A stretch of DNA of 64,000 nt from an uncultured Marvinbryantia sp. (GCA_934394985.1 CAKRRF010000012.1:1-64000); one strand, 5' to 3'; positions 36,612 to 46,820 are shown, counted from the stretch's first letter. The notes: a model not told the origin generated them from the letters alone. Translations and numbers: made by a program.

Positions 36612-37265
36612 ATGACGGAAATGCAAAAAAAGATGCAGAGGCTGATCTCACAGGAAGAACTGGATCGGGCTTTTGATGCAAGATTTCCAAAAGAGATGCA
36701 GAAGAAGCTGCGTGGAGCAAAGGTGGCAGTGGCAGGACTGGGCGGTCTGGGATCTCAGATAGCGGTAATGCTGGCACGAAGCGGAGTCGGACATCTGCTG
36801 CTGGTGGATTTTGATAAAGTAGATGTGACAAATCTGAACAGACAGATGTATTTTATTTCCCAGTTGGGAAAACAAAAATCCGAGGCGTTGCCGGAGATTT
36901 TAAATCAGATCAATCCCTATCTCACGTATGAAGCAAGATGTGTGAAAGTGATACCGGAAAATGTGAAGGAGTTGTTTGAAGAGTATCCCATTGTATGTGA
37001 GGCGTTTGACAGACCAGATCAGAAGGCCATGCTGGTAAGAGAGCTTCTTACCCAGTGCCCGAAAACAACGGTAGTGTCAGGTAATGGAATGGCAGGATAC
37101 TGCGATATCAATGAAATCCGTACCAGCAGAAAACTGAGCCGCCTGTATGTATGTGGTGATCAGAGTACGGACGTGGAGGATGGAATCGGGCTGATGGCAC
37201 CAAGGGTGGCAGCCTGTGCAGCTCATGAAGCCAATAAAGTAATACAACTGATTATGGAACAGTAA
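36612..37265 (+). CDS. thiF: ThiS adenylyltransferase (ThiF/MoeB family)
   Basis: Adenylates the ThiS C-terminus. The nucleotide-binding motif VAVAGLGGLGSQIAVMLARS and the segment DVTNLNRQ are typical of E1-like enzymes. It has 217 residues, a short ThiF of the Clostridial type. Start at 36612 with GGAGG inside the thiS end; the TTG at 36591 has no site. Confidence 0.93.
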   Translation: MTEMQKKMQRLISQEELDRAFDARFPKEMQKKLRGAKVAVAGLGGLGSQIAVMLARSGVGHLLLVDFDKVDVTNLNRQMYFISQLGKQKSEALPEILNQINPYLTYEARCVKVIPENVKELFEEYPIVCEAFDRPDQKAMLVRELLTQCPKTTVVSGNGMAGYCDINEIRTSRKLSRLYVCGDQSTDVEDGIGLMAPRVAACAAHEANKVIQLIMEQ

Positions 37266-37277
37266 AAGGAGAAAAAC

Positions 37278-38042
37278 ATGGAAGATAAGTTCATTTTAGG
37301 TGGAAAAGAGTTTAAAAGTCGCTTTATTCTGGGATCAGGAAAATATAATCTGAATCTGATCAAAGCAGCAGTAGAGCAAGGGGGTGCAGAGATCATCACA
37401 CTGGCACTTCGCCGTGCAAATACGCAGGAAAGCGAGAATATTCTGGATTATATTCCAAAGGGAGTAACACTTCTTCCAAATACATCCGGTGCAAGAAATG
37501 CAGAAGAAGCCGTTCGTATTGCACGTTTAAGCAGAGCAATGGGATGTGGAGATTTTGTAAAAATAGAGATTATGAGAGATACCAAATATCTCTTCCCCGA
37601 TAATCAGGAAACAGTCAGAGCCACAGAGATTCTGGCAAAAGAAGGCTTTGTGGTGCTACCATATATGAATCCGGATCTGAATGTGGCAAGAGATCTTCAG
37701 AGCGCCGGAGCCGCAGCAGTGATGCCGCTTGGAGCACCGATTGGAAGCAACAGGGGACTTGCCATGAAGGCAATGATACAGGTGCTGATTGATGAAATTG
37801 ATCTGCCGGTCATCGTAGATGCCGGAATCGGAAAACCGTCCCAGGCCTGTGAAGCAATGGAAATGGGAGCCGCAGCAGTGATGGCCAATACGGCAATTGC
37901 GACGGCAGGAAATGTACCTGAGATGGCAGAAGCATTTAAACTGGGAATTCAGGCCGGAAGAAAAGCATATCTGACGGGAATGGGAAGAGTCCTTGCCAGA
38001 GGAGGAAGCGCATCAGATCCATTGACCGGATTTTTGCGATAG
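37278..38042 (+). CDS. thiG: Thiazole synthase
   Basis: Forms the thiazole phosphate from DXP, dehydroglycine and ThiS-thiocarboxylate. The 254-residue TIM barrel shows [12 protein letters not shown] at the N-terminus, the Schiff-base Lys in GDFVKIEIM and phosphate-binding [20 protein letters not shown]. Third gene of the thi operon. Confidence 0.97.
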   Translation: MEDKFILGGKEFKSRFILGSGKYNLNLIKAAVEQGGAEIITLALRRANTQESENILDYIPKGVTLLPNTSGARNAEEAVRIARLSRAMGCGDFVKIEIMRDTKYLFPDNQETVRATEILAKEGFVVLPYMNPDLNVARDLQSAGAAAVMPLGAPIGSNRGLAMKAMIQVLIDEIDLPVIVDAGIGKPSQACEAMEMGAAAVMANTAIATAGNVPEMAEAFKLGIQAGRKAYLTGMGRVLARGGSASDPLTGFLR

Positions 38043-38056
38043 GAGGAACAGAAGCG

Positions 38057-39316
38057 ATGAACGAAGAAAATCAGGTATATTTTGTAGACAGTGATCAGCT
38101 GCCGCCGTCTGCGCTGGAGAGAAAGCACCGACTGGAACAGGATCCTTCCTATCGAACCAATCATATGGAATACATGGAAGGAATGCAGGTCATTGAGTCG
38201 GACATAAAAGAGAAGGTATTACAGGCTATGGAAGAATACGACTATTCTTCTTATACTGCGTTGGATGTGGAACGGGCACTGACACATGATACCTGTTCCA
38301 TAGAAGATCTGAAAGCACTGCTGTCTCCTGCCGCAGCACCTTATCTGGAACAGATGGCGCGAAAGGCAGAAGAGCTTACCAGAAATCATTTTGGAAACAG
38401 TGTGTATATTTTTACACCATTATATATTGCCAATTACTGTCAGAATTACTGTATTTATTGTGGCTTTAACTGCTACAATAAGATCCGTCGTAAAAAACTG
38501 ACATTTGAAGAGATAGAACATGAAATGCAGGTGATTGCCAGAACCGGTATGGAAGAAATTCTGCTGCTTACAGGGGAAAGCAGAGCATATTCTGATGTAA
38601 CATATATTGGAGAGGCAGTGAAAATTGCCAGAAAATATTTTAAAAATATTGGCATTGAGATTTACCCGGTAAATGTGGACGAATATCAGTATCTCCACGA
38701 ATGTGGAGTGGATTATGTGACCGTATTTCAGGAAACCTATAATACGGATAAATATGAGACACTGCATCTGATGGGGCATAAAAGGGTATGGCCATATCGA
38801 TTTGATGCACAGGAGCGTGCCCTGATGGGCGGTATGCGTGGTGCTGGTTTCTCTGCGCTTCTGGGACTGGATGATTTTCGAAAGGATGCACTGGCAACGG
38901 CTTTACATGTGTATTATATCAATCGGAGATATCCGCATGCAGAACTGTCATTAAGCTGTCCGCGTCTGAGACCGATTGTCAACAATGATAAGATTAATCC
39001 AAGAGATGTAGGCGAAAAAGAACTCTGTCAGGTACTCTGTGCCTACCGGATGTTCCTTCCGTTTGCAGGTATCACAGTATCCAGCAGAGAAAGTGCAACG
39101 TTCCGAAATGGTATAACCAGAATCTGTGCAACCAAGGTCTCAGCGGGTGTGTCCACTGGCATCGGAGATCATGAGGAAAAATATGAGGGAAAAGAAGAGG
39201 CTGACGTTGGAGATGAGCAGTTTGAGATCAACGATAACCGTTCTTTTTCCTCCATGTATGAGGACATGGAGCAGGGTGGTTTGCAGCCTGTTCTGAATGA
39301 TTATATTTATGTGTAA
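38057..39316 (+). CDS. thiH: Radical SAM tyrosine lyase, 2-iminoacetate synthase
   Basis: Cleaves tyrosine to dehydroglycine for thiazole assembly. The [4Fe-4S] motif is NYCQNYCIYCGFN (C-x3-C-x2-C). ThiH landmarks GMEEILLLTGESRAYSD and LSCPRLRP are present; the product has 419 residues. RBS AGGAGG. Its use with ThiG identifies the anaerobic (ThiH rather than ThiO) route. The next gene overlaps its stop. Confidence 0.97.
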   Translation: MNEENQVYFVDSDQLPPSALERKHRLEQDPSYRTNHMEYMEGMQVIESDIKEKVLQAMEEYDYSSYTALDVERALTHDTCSIEDLKALLSPAAAPYLEQMARKAEELTRNHFGNSVYIFTPLYIANYCQNYCIYCGFNCYNKIRRKKLTFEEIEHEMQVIARTGMEEILLLTGESRAYSDVTYIGEAVKIARKYFKNIGIEIYPVNVDEYQYLHECGVDYVTVFQETYNTDKYETLHLMGHKRVWPYRFDAQERALMGGMRGAGFSALLGLDDFRKDALATALHVYYINRRYPHAELSLSCPRLRPIVNNDKINPRDVGEKELCQVLCAYRMFLPFAGITVSSRESATFRNGITRICATKVSAGVSTGIGDHEEKYEGKEEADVGDEQFEINDNRSFSSMYEDMEQGGLQPVLNDYIYV

Positions 39317-39890
39317 TCAGTATGCACATACCATAGCAATTACCAATCGTGCTCTGGTACAGGGAGATTTCCTGATGCAGCTGGAAAAAGTGGTACGGCT
39401 GCATCCTCATGCGTTAATTTTACGTGAAAAAGATCTGCCGGATGAGAGATATGAAAAGCTGGCAGAAAAAGTGATGGCAATCTGTCAAAGGGAGAACGTG
39501 GCATGTTTTCTCCATTCACGGATCAACATTGCCAGAAAAACAGGATGCAAAAAGATTCATCTGTCGATACCAGTCTTACAGACCTTATCTGAGACGGAAA
39601 AGACCTGGCTGACACAGGAATTTGAGGAAATCAGTATTTCCTGTCACAGCATAGAGGATGTGAGGACAGCAACAGAGTATGGGGCAACACAGATTATCCT
39701 TGGAACGATTTTTGAAACGGACTGCAAAAAAGGAGTAAAGGGAAAAGGTGTGGAATTTGTCAGAGAAATCTGCGAAAGCTGTCCGATACCGGTATATGCC
39801 ATAGGAGGAATCAATTTTGGGAAACTGTCACAGGTCATGAACGCAGGGGCAGCAGGTGGATGTATGATGTCAGGCTTTATGAAATTGTAG
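39297..39890 (+). CDS. Thiamine-phosphate-synthase family protein, TenI-like
   Basis: TIM-barrel protein of 197 residues overlapping thiH by 20 nt. It keeps LREKDLPDERYEKLAEKV, ILGTIFETDCKKGVKGKG and VYAIGGINFGKL, characteristic of ThiE/TenI. The ThiE substrate segment equivalent to GvHlGQxDLP reads KIHLSIPVLQ, as in TenI thiazole tautomerases. It may aromatise the ThiG product or act as ThiE; I favour TenI. The start could also be ATG 39309. Confidence 0.82.
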   Translation: MIIFMCNQYAHTIAITNRALVQGDFLMQLEKVVRLHPHALILREKDLPDERYEKLAEKVMAICQRENVACFLHSRINIARKTGCKKIHLSIPVLQTLSETEKTWLTQEFEEISISCHSIEDVRTATEYGATQIILGTIFETDCKKGVKGKGVEFVREICESCPIPVYAIGGINFGKLSQVMNAGAAGGCMMSGFMKL

Positions 39891-39916
39891 TAAAAATGTG
39901 AAAAGAAACAAAAAAT

Positions 39917-39957
39917 GGAGCTGAAACTTTTAGAATACGGGTTCGGCTCTTTTTTTT
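39917..39957 (+). terminator. Terminator of the thi operon
   Basis: GAGCTGAAAC (39918-39927) pairs with GTTCGGCTC (39941-39949) with one wobble, then eight T. TATAAT at 39973-39978 marks a probable -10 for the next gene. Confidence 0.8.
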
Positions 39958-40014
39958 GTGAAAATAGTCTGGTATAATTTACTATAAAAGTAAGGTGCGA
40001 GGAGGGGGATTCCC

Positions 40015-40641
40015 ATGAATGAAAATATGAAAAAAAGAAACGAACAGCTGGCTCAGACTGTGATCAGGGGACTGAAGTCACGTAACATGACAGGATACTA
40101 TGCTGCTGATAAAGAAGAAGCGGTAAAAATGGCACTGGAACTGATCCCGGAAGGCAGTACGATTGCAATGGGCGGATGTGCCACAGCTCATGAGATCGGC
40201 CTGATTGATGCACTGCAGGATGAAAAATATCATTATATTGACCGGGCAACGATGGCACCGAGGGAAAGCCTTATGGCAGCTTATGATGCAGATATCTTTC
40301 TGTCCAGCGCCAATGCTGTTACGGATGATGGGATTCTGATCAATATTGACGGTAATTCCAACCGCGTGTCCTGTATCGCGCAGGGACCGAAAAAAGTAGT
40401 TTTTCTGTTGGGAATGAATAAGGTGTGCAGTGATCTGGACAGCGCCATGAAGCGTGCAAGAAATGTGGCAGCTCCGGCGAATGCTCAGAGGTTTGACATT
40501 AAAACGCCATGTAAAGAAACCGGAAAATGTTTTGACTGCAAATCTCCGGATACAATCTGCTGTCAGTTCCTGATTACCAGATATTCCCGTCATGAGGGAA
40601 GAATACATGTGATTTTGATTAATGATACGCTGGGACTGTAA
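40015..40641 (+). CDS. LUD-domain (lactate utilisation, LutC-type) protein
   Basis: The protein has 208 residues. GSTIAMGGCATAHEIGL and DIFLSSANAVTDDG, then GILINIDGNSNRVSCI identify the LUD/DUF162 fold. Near the C-terminus is a cysteine-rich segment, PCKETGKCFDCKSPDTICC, which may bind a metal or Fe-S centre, as often in anaerobe versions. Its role in Clostridia is unclear. RBS GAGGAGG. A DUF2284 gene follows at 35 nt. Confidence 0.88.
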   Translation: MNENMKKRNEQLAQTVIRGLKSRNMTGYYAADKEEAVKMALELIPEGSTIAMGGCATAHEIGLIDALQDEKYHYIDRATMAPRESLMAAYDADIFLSSANAVTDDGILINIDGNSNRVSCIAQGPKKVVFLLGMNKVCSDLDSAMKRARNVAAPANAQRFDIKTPCKETGKCFDCKSPDTICCQFLITRYSRHEGRIHVILINDTLGL

Positions 40642-40676
40642 TCAGTCAGTGCCTGAAAAGAGGAAAGGAAAACAGA

Positions 40677-41144
40677 ATGGATTGGACAGAAGAAGCAAAG
40701 AAGATGGGATTTTCTGATGCCGCGGTAATGGATACAGAGAAGCTTGTGTTTGTACCGGAATACCGAAGATTCTGCGAGGAAAATCTGTGTGGCTGTTATA
40801 ATGTAAATCCTGCCTGTCCTCCGCAGAGCGGAACAGTAGAAGAAATGGACAGAGCAGCAAGAAGATATGAAAAGACACTGGTGCTGCAAACAACGCTGGA
40901 TCACAGTGCAGATTCCAGAAAAGCCAAGCTGCATCAGAATAAAATAACAGAGCAGCTGGCAGAACAGATGCAGGAAGCAGGAATGACAGATCTGCTGCTT
41001 ATGAGTGCAGGACCTTATAAGCATCATTCCTGCATGTCCGCCTATTGCGTAGATGCGCAGAAAATGGCAGAAGCAGTGGGTATGCAGTGCTGGTGTGACG
41101 ATGACAGGGTACGTTTTTTTTCCATGATTTTATTTCATGAATAG
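40677..41144 (+). CDS. DUF2284 metal-binding protein
   Basis: This 155-residue protein has cysteines in CEENLCGCYNVNPACPP and later HHSCMSAYCVDA and QCWCDDD, a layout expected for DUF2284 proteins predicted to hold an Fe-S or zinc site. The function is unknown. RBS AGAGGAAAGG. Probably co-transcribed with the LUD gene. Confidence 0.82.
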   Translation: MDWTEEAKKMGFSDAAVMDTEKLVFVPEYRRFCEENLCGCYNVNPACPPQSGTVEEMDRAARRYEKTLVLQTTLDHSADSRKAKLHQNKITEQLAEQMQEAGMTDLLLMSAGPYKHHSCMSAYCVDAQKMAEAVGMQCWCDDDRVRFFSMILFHE

Positions 41145-41231
41145 CCAGAAAGCAAGGAAACAGGCAAGGGGCGTACGGTGAATGCAGGAAATAACTATAT
41201 TCAAAAGAAATAAAGAAAGAAGAAACATGTA

Positions 41232-42566
41232 ATGAGGAAAATGAGAAAATTTATCACAGTATTTATGTTGATGATCTTTGTGCTGGCACTGGGAGTGCCC
41301 TCTCAGGCGGCTGTGAAGACTTATACCATGTATGTGGGAAAGACTTATAAAATTAAGCAGTCAGGGGTAAAGAAGTGGACCAGTTCCAATAAAAAAATAG
41401 CGACAGTTGGAAGTAAGAACGGTAAAATTAAGCCACGAAGACCGGGAACAGTTACGATTAAGGCAAAGAAAAAAAGAGCAACCAAAAAGTTCAGAGTGAT
41501 GGTCAAAAAGCCTTATATCAGCAAGACCAGTCTGACACTGGAAAAGGGAAAGTCAACCACGCTGAAGCTGACAGGTACGTCTGTAAAATCATGGAAATCT
41601 TCAAAGCCGTCGGTGGTATCGGTGACGTCCAAAGGAAAGATCAGGGCTAAGGCGGCAGGTACTGCTACGATTACGGTACGGGGAAATAACAAAAAGACAT
41701 ATCAGTGCAGGGTAACGGTGCCAAAGCCGTATGTGCCGCCAAAGCAGCCGGAGCCGAAACCGGAGCCAGAACCGCAGCCAACCGAACCACAGATGCCGAC
41801 ACCGGGACCATTTACCGGATATTTGATTATGCACCGTGGTTATAATCAGACGGCACCGGAAAATACTCTGGCGGCTTTTAAATTGGCAGCAGAGATGGGA
41901 TATAAGTATGTGGAGTGCGACATTCAGTTTACCAAAGATGGGGTACCGATGATCTTGCATGATACTACAGTGACCAGAACATCGAATGTGGCCAGTGTGG
42001 AAATGACGTTATTCGGAGAGAAAAAAAGAAAATTATCGGAACTGACTTTGGATGAAGTAAGACAGCTGGATTTTGGATCATGGAAGTCTTCCGCTTATGA
42101 AGGTGAGAAAATACCGACATTCCAGGAATTCCTGCAGCTATGTCAGCAATATGGACTACACCCATATATTGAATTAAAAGCATCAGGCAAGTATGGCAGA
42201 GAAAAGATAAAACTGTTATGTAATATGGTTCGGAGTATGAATATGCAGAAACAGGTAACATGGATTTCTTTTGACCCAACATTACTTTGTTATGCAAGAG
42301 ATGCAGATAGCGATTCAGAACTTGGCTGGTTGCGCAGTAATGGTATTAATCCCAGTACGATAGCAGGGGCAAGAGCTCTCCAGACAGATTCTAAGAAACG
42401 ATCTCATTATGTACTGTTAATGCCAAAGGTTTATAATCTTAGTTATGAAATGTTAAAAGAATGCTGGAAGTATAATATTGGATTGATCGCTCAGTCCATT
42501 AATTCAGAAATGGACAAAGCTAACATGAATTCCTACTATACAGCTGGAATTACCAATGGCATATAA
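41232..42566 (+). CDS. Secreted Big2-repeat protein with glycerophosphodiester phosphodiesterase domain
   Basis: Signal peptide (FITVFMLMIFVLALGVPSQA), two bacterial Ig-like Big2 repeats (about residues 30-95 and 95-165, each with WTSSNKKIATV or WKSSKPSVVSV), a Pro/Glu-rich linker and a GDPD domain. GDPD catalytic blocks are MHRGYNQTAPENTLAAF, VECDIQF and MILHDTTVTRTS. The domain stops at AGITNGI, just where family members continue with a TD-Y-P tail, so the last strand is shortened. Likely cleaves glycerophosphodiesters or teichoic acid at the surface. RBS is weak. Confidence 0.87.
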   Translation: MRKMRKFITVFMLMIFVLALGVPSQAAVKTYTMYVGKTYKIKQSGVKKWTSSNKKIATVGSKNGKIKPRRPGTVTIKAKKKRATKKFRVMVKKPYISKTSLTLEKGKSTTLKLTGTSVKSWKSSKPSVVSVTSKGKIRAKAAGTATITVRGNNKKTYQCRVTVPKPYVPPKQPEPKPEPEPQPTEPQMPTPGPFTGYLIMHRGYNQTAPENTLAAFKLAAEMGYKYVECDIQFTKDGVPMILHDTTVTRTSNVASVEMTLFGEKKRKLSELTLDEVRQLDFGSWKSSAYEGEKIPTFQEFLQLCQQYGLHPYIELKASGKYGREKIKLLCNMVRSMNMQKQVTWISFDPTLLCYARDADSDSELGWLRSNGINPSTIAGARALQTDSKKRSHYVLLMPKVYNLSYEMLKECWKYNIGLIAQSINSEMDKANMNSYYTAGITNGI

Positions 42567-42612
42567 AAAAGATATCCAACGGGGAATCATATCTCGTTGG
42601 ATATCTTTTTTT
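42565..42612. terminator. Bidirectional terminator between GDPD and ABC exporter genes
   Basis: AAAAAGATATCCAACG (42566-42581) pairs with CGTTGGATATCTTTTT (42595-42610), with A and T tracts on both sides, suited to the convergent genes. Confidence 0.93.
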
Positions 42613-42622
42613 ATCATCATAC

Positions 42623-44581
42623 TTATTCTAATTCGAAGGCTCCGGTATATAACTGATAATATTTACCTTTCTGGGCAATCAGTTCATCGTGAGTACCACG
42701 TTCAATAATATGTCCCTGTTCCAGAACCATAATGGCATCTGCATTGCGCACTGTTGAAAGACGGTGCGCAATCACGAATACAGTACGTCCTTTCATCAGA
42801 GCATCCATACCCTTTTGTACGATTGCTTCTGTTCTGGTATCAATACTGGAAGTGGCTTCATCCAGAATCATAACCGGAGGGTTAGAGATGGCTGCTCTGG
42901 CAATAGAGATCAGCTGTCTCTGTCCCTGAGACAGGGAAGAACCGGTTCCGTCAATCATGGTATCATAGCCATTTGGGAGCATCTCAATAAAATCATGAGC
43001 ATTGGCAATTTTTGCCGCTTCGATGATTTCCGCATCGGTTGCATCCAGCTTTCCGTAACGGATATTGTCACGGATTGTTCCGGTAAACAGGTTGGTATCC
43101 TGAAGCACAATACCGAGAGAGTGACGTAAGTCTGCCTTTTTGATTTTGTTGATATTGATATCGTCATAGCGGATTTTACCATCAGCCAGATCATAAAAAC
43201 GGTTGATCAGGTTGGTAATGGTAGTTTTACCGGCTCCTGTAGCACCGACAAAGGCGATTTTCTGTCCAGGCTTTGCATACAGAGAAATATCATGAAGTAC
43301 GATCTTGTTTGGATTATACCCAAAATCCACATCATAGAAGCGGACATCACCTTCCATTTTCTTATAAGTCAAAGTGCCATCACCATGGCGGTGCTTCCAC
43401 GCCCAGGTGCCGGTACGTTCTGTACATTCTGTCAAAGAACCATCGGCAGCTTCTTTTGCACGAACCAGTTCGACATATCCATCATCTACTTCAGGTGTTT
43501 CATCCATTAACTGAAAAATACGTCCGGCTCCTGCAAGTGCCATAACAATGGCATTCAGCTGCTGGGAAATCTGACCAATCGGGTTCGTGAAAGATTTGCT
43601 TAGCTGCAGGAAGCTGGCGATCACACCGATCGTGATATTACCGATATGGTTAAATGCCAGAACACCTCCAACGATTGCCAGAACAACATACTGAAGATTT
43701 CCCAGATTATTCATGATCGGCATCAGAATGTTTGCAAAACGGTTGGCATTGGTAGCATTGCTGCACAGCTCTTCATTCAGACGGTCAAAGGCTTCTTCTG
43801 CACGTTCTTCATAATTAAAGACTTTGACAACCTTTTGTCCGTTGATCATTTCTTCAATGTAACCATTGGCGGCACCAAGAGAAGCCTGCTGTTTGATAAA
43901 GTATCGTCCGCTGTTCCCGGCTACTTTTCCGGTAATCTTCATCATAAAGAAGACAGAGACAGCTACTACAGCAGACAGATACAGGCTGGTGGTCAGCATG
44001 GCAACTGCGACAGAGATAATGGTGACAGCAGAAGAAAGCATCTGTGTCAGGCTCTGAGAAAGCATTTGCCGTAAAGTATCGGTATCATTGGTATAACGAC
44101 TCATGATATCACCAAAAGAATGCGTATCAAAGTATTTGATTGGCAGAGACTGCATATGGGTAAAAAGCTCATCTCGGATGTCACGCAGTACTCCCTGTGA
44201 GATATTGGCCATGACTCTGGAGTAAATCAGGGTAGCCAGTGCACCGGCCAGATAGATGCATCCCATACGAACCAGGGTATGGAACAGAGGACCAAAATCC
44301 GGACTGGCAGACTGAAGGAGAGGAGCAATGTAGCTGTCAATCAGGGTACGTAAAAACAGGGAGGCGATGACTCCGGTGATGGAACTCAGCAGGATGCAGG
44401 CCAGTACCAGGAGCATCTGAAATTTATAATCCTTCCAGATGTATCCCATCAGACGTTTCAGCGGAATCATCGGATTCTGCTCCTTCATCATCTGTTTCCG
44501 CTGTTCTTTCGACATGCCACGTGCCATGTGTTTCATTTCATTATTAGATTTTCTCTGGGTTGGTTTCGTTTCGTTACTCAT
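42623..44581 (-). CDS. ABC exporter half-transporter, catalytic subunit of a heterodimer
   Basis: This 652-residue protein has a charged cytosolic N-terminus of about 45 residues, six membrane segments and an NBD with complete motifs: GATGAGKTT, LSQGQRQLISIARA and MILDEATSSID. An extra 50-residue stretch precedes the NBD (around ELVRAKEAADGSLTE). The upstream partner has a degenerate Walker B, so the pair should form a heterodimer with one canonical ATP site. It overlaps the partner by 8 nt. Export of drugs or peptides is likely. Confidence 0.93.
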   Translation of the reverse strand: MSNETKPTQRKSNNEMKHMARGMSKEQRKQMMKEQNPMIPLKRLMGYIWKDYKFQMLLVLACILLSSITGVIASLFLRTLIDSYIAPLLQSASPDFGPLFHTLVRMGCIYLAGALATLIYSRVMANISQGVLRDIRDELFTHMQSLPIKYFDTHSFGDIMSRYTNDTDTLRQMLSQSLTQMLSSAVTIISVAVAMLTTSLYLSAVVAVSVFFMMKITGKVAGNSGRYFIKQQASLGAANGYIEEMINGQKVVKVFNYEERAEEAFDRLNEELCSNATNANRFANILMPIMNNLGNLQYVVLAIVGGVLAFNHIGNITIGVIASFLQLSKSFTNPIGQISQQLNAIVMALAGAGRIFQLMDETPEVDDGYVELVRAKEAADGSLTECTERTGTWAWKHRHGDGTLTYKKMEGDVRFYDVDFGYNPNKIVLHDISLYAKPGQKIAFVGATGAGKTTITNLINRFYDLADGKIRYDDININKIKKADLRHSLGIVLQDTNLFTGTIRDNIRYGKLDATDAEIIEAAKIANAHDFIEMLPNGYDTMIDGTGSSLSQGQRQLISIARAAISNPPVMILDEATSSIDTRTEAIVQKGMDALMKGRTVFVIAHRLSTVRNADAIMVLEQGHIIERGTHDELIAQKGKYYQLYTGAFELE

Positions 44582-46307
44582 TGTCAGCAGCCCCCTTTAC
44601 CTGAGAATAATATACTTCCTGATAGATCGTGCTGGAAGCCAGCAGTTCATCGTGTGTACCGATATCTGCAATATGTCCGTTATCCATAACAATGATACGG
44701 TCTGCATTCTGAACAGACGAGATACGCTGTGCAATGATCAGCTTGGTAGTATCTGGAATCTCTTCTATAAATGCTTTCTGAATCAAAGCATCGGTTCTGG
44801 TATCAACGGCAGAAGTACTGTCATCCAGAATCAGGATAGCCGGTTTTTTCAGAAGTGCACGGGCAATACAGATACGCTGTTTCTGACCACCGGACACATT
44901 TGATCCGCCCTGCTCAATATAGGTGTCATATTTGTCAGGGAAGGTCTGAATAAAATCATCTGCCTGCGCAAGCTGACAGGCATGGATCAGTTCTTCATCA
45001 GAAGCATGTGCATTTCCCCAGCGCAGATTCTCTTTGATGGTACCGGAAAACAATACATTTTTCTGAAGTACCATAGATACGGCATCACGGAGCACTTCCA
45101 GATCATAATCACGGACATCCACACCGCCCACCTTTAAGGTGCCGCAGGTGATATCATACAGTCTTGGAATCAGCTGGACGAAAGAGCTCTTGGCACTTCC
45201 GGTGCCGCCGATGATTCCGATGGTTTCTCCGGAACGAATGTGCAGATCAATATTTTTTAGACAAAGCTTATCCGGATTCTGGCTGTAACTGAAAGATACG
45301 TGATCAAAATCAATGGAACCGTCTGCCACTTTCTGAATCGGATGCTGTGGGTTGGCAATATCAGGAACTTCGATAAGAACTTCATGGATACGTTCTACAG
45401 AAGCCTTTGACATGATGGTCATGACAAAAATCATGGAGAGCATCATCAGACTCATTAGAATCTGCATAGTATAAGTGAACATGGAAGTCAGTTCACCGGT
45501 GGTCATGGAATTGCTTACAATCAGATGGGCGCCAATCCAGGAAATAAGAATCATACAGGTGTAAACACAAAGCTGCATGATCGGACCGTTGAAGGCAATC
45601 ATTTTTTCAGCTTTGGTAAAATCCTTATAAATGTCGGTGGAGATTTTTTTGAATTTCTTTTCTTCAAAATCCTCACGAACGAAAGATTTTACTACGCGGA
45701 TGCCATGTACATTTTCCTGAACTACGTTGTTCAGTTTATCATAAGTCTGAAATACGCGAACGAAAATCGGATGTACATGGGTCATAATAAAAGCAAGTGC
45801 AATTCCCAGAATCGGGATTACCCAAAGATAAATGGTGGACAGCTCACTGTTGACCCGAAATGCCATGACAAAGGCCAGAATCAGCATAATCGGGGCACGT
45901 ACGGCCACACGGATAATCATCTGATAAGCGTTCTGTACATTGGTAATATCCGTTGTCATACGGGTGACCAGACTGGATGTGGAAAAGTGGTCGATATTCA
46001 GAAAAGAGAAATCCTGCACTTTATAATACATCCGTTTACGCAGATTTTTGGCAAATCCGGCACTGGCTACTGCTGCATAGTGGCCGGACAAAGCGCCAAA
46101 AGCAAGAGCAGCCATGGCAAGAACGACAAGAAATATCCCATACTTCAGAATCTCGGTCATATTTCCGGCATATATGCCTTTATCAATCAATACTGCCATA
46201 TAAAATGGAATCAGTACTTCAAGAAGCACTTCCATGGCCACAGTGATCGGAGCCAGAAGGGTCGGTTTTTTATATTCCCCTACTGACTGTAAAATATTTT
46301 TTAACAT
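44574..46307 (-). CDS. ABC exporter half-transporter, degenerate-site subunit
   Basis: Six membrane segments followed by an NBD with Walker A GGTGSAKSS, signature VSGGQKQRICIARALL and Walker B LILDDSTSAVD. The catalytic Glu is replaced by Asp, the hallmark of the non-canonical subunit in heterodimeric exporters such as BmrCD or TM287/288. The product has 577 residues. It starts 4 nt after the MarR gene on the same strand with RBS AAGGATG, forming a marR-abc-abc operon. Confidence 0.93.
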   Translation of the reverse strand: MLKNILQSVGEYKKPTLLAPITVAMEVLLEVLIPFYMAVLIDKGIYAGNMTEILKYGIFLVVLAMAALAFGALSGHYAAVASAGFAKNLRKRMYYKVQDFSFLNIDHFSTSSLVTRMTTDITNVQNAYQMIIRVAVRAPIMLILAFVMAFRVNSELSTIYLWVIPILGIALAFIMTHVHPIFVRVFQTYDKLNNVVQENVHGIRVVKSFVREDFEEKKFKKISTDIYKDFTKAEKMIAFNGPIMQLCVYTCMILISWIGAHLIVSNSMTTGELTSMFTYTMQILMSLMMLSMIFVMTIMSKASVERIHEVLIEVPDIANPQHPIQKVADGSIDFDHVSFSYSQNPDKLCLKNIDLHIRSGETIGIIGGTGSAKSSFVQLIPRLYDITCGTLKVGGVDVRDYDLEVLRDAVSMVLQKNVLFSGTIKENLRWGNAHASDEELIHACQLAQADDFIQTFPDKYDTYIEQGGSNVSGGQKQRICIARALLKKPAILILDDSTSAVDTRTDALIQKAFIEEIPDTTKLIIAQRISSVQNADRIIVMDNGHIADIGTHDELLASSTIYQEVYYSQVKGAADNE

Positions 46308-46311
46308 AGCG

Positions 46312-46794
46312 TCACATCCTTTCCTGATGATTCAAATTTGAGCATGATGTACATTGCGGATCAGGGAGCTGATCAATCACACGTTTCAGCAGCCGAAGAA
46401 GTTCATGCTGTTCTTCTTCGGTGTAAAGAACAGAAAGAGAAGCTTCAAAATCATCCAGCCGCTGCTGAATATTTTTGCTGGTTTCCCGTCCCTTTTCCGT
46501 AAGGACAAGACGTTTCAGTCTTGCATCTTCCTTTACCGGCTCCCGGGTCAGATATCCATTTTGTTCCATGTAGGAGATCAGGCTGTTAGCAGAAGAACGG
46601 CGCATACCAAAATGATGCTCAATATGTTTCTGATAGTAGGGACGGCCTTCCTGATCTGCATGGGAGATTTCGCCAAGCACACAGGCCTGTGTGCCGGTCA
46701 GAGATTCATACTCACAGAATATGGAATCCAGATGCCGGCGTATATGCTTGGATGCTGCATTGATATAGAAACCAATATGTTCTGTCACTGGCAT
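46312..46794 (-). CDS. MarR-family transcriptional regulator
   Basis: Winged-helix repressor of 160 residues. QACVLGEISH, then GMRRSSANSLISYMEQNGYL (recognition helix) and RLKRLVLTEKGRETS (wing) are typical. It probably represses its own operon with the two ABC exporter genes in response to a ligand. RBS GAGGTG. Two TTGTTAGAAATC repeats lie between its promoter and start. Confidence 0.92.
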   Translation of the reverse strand: MPVTEHIGFYINAASKHIRRHLDSIFCEYESLTGTQACVLGEISHADQEGRPYYQKHIEHHFGMRRSSANSLISYMEQNGYLTREPVKEDARLKRLVLTEKGRETSKNIQQRLDDFEASLSVLYTEEEQHELLRLLKRVIDQLPDPQCTSCSNLNHQERM

Positions 46795-46820
46795 ACGATC
46801 ACCTCATTTTTTTGAATTAT

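Noticed and set aside
45525..46286. Plus-strand open frame (253 codons) opposite the ABC exporter
   Set aside because: Antisense to strong ABC motifs; no homology recognised.
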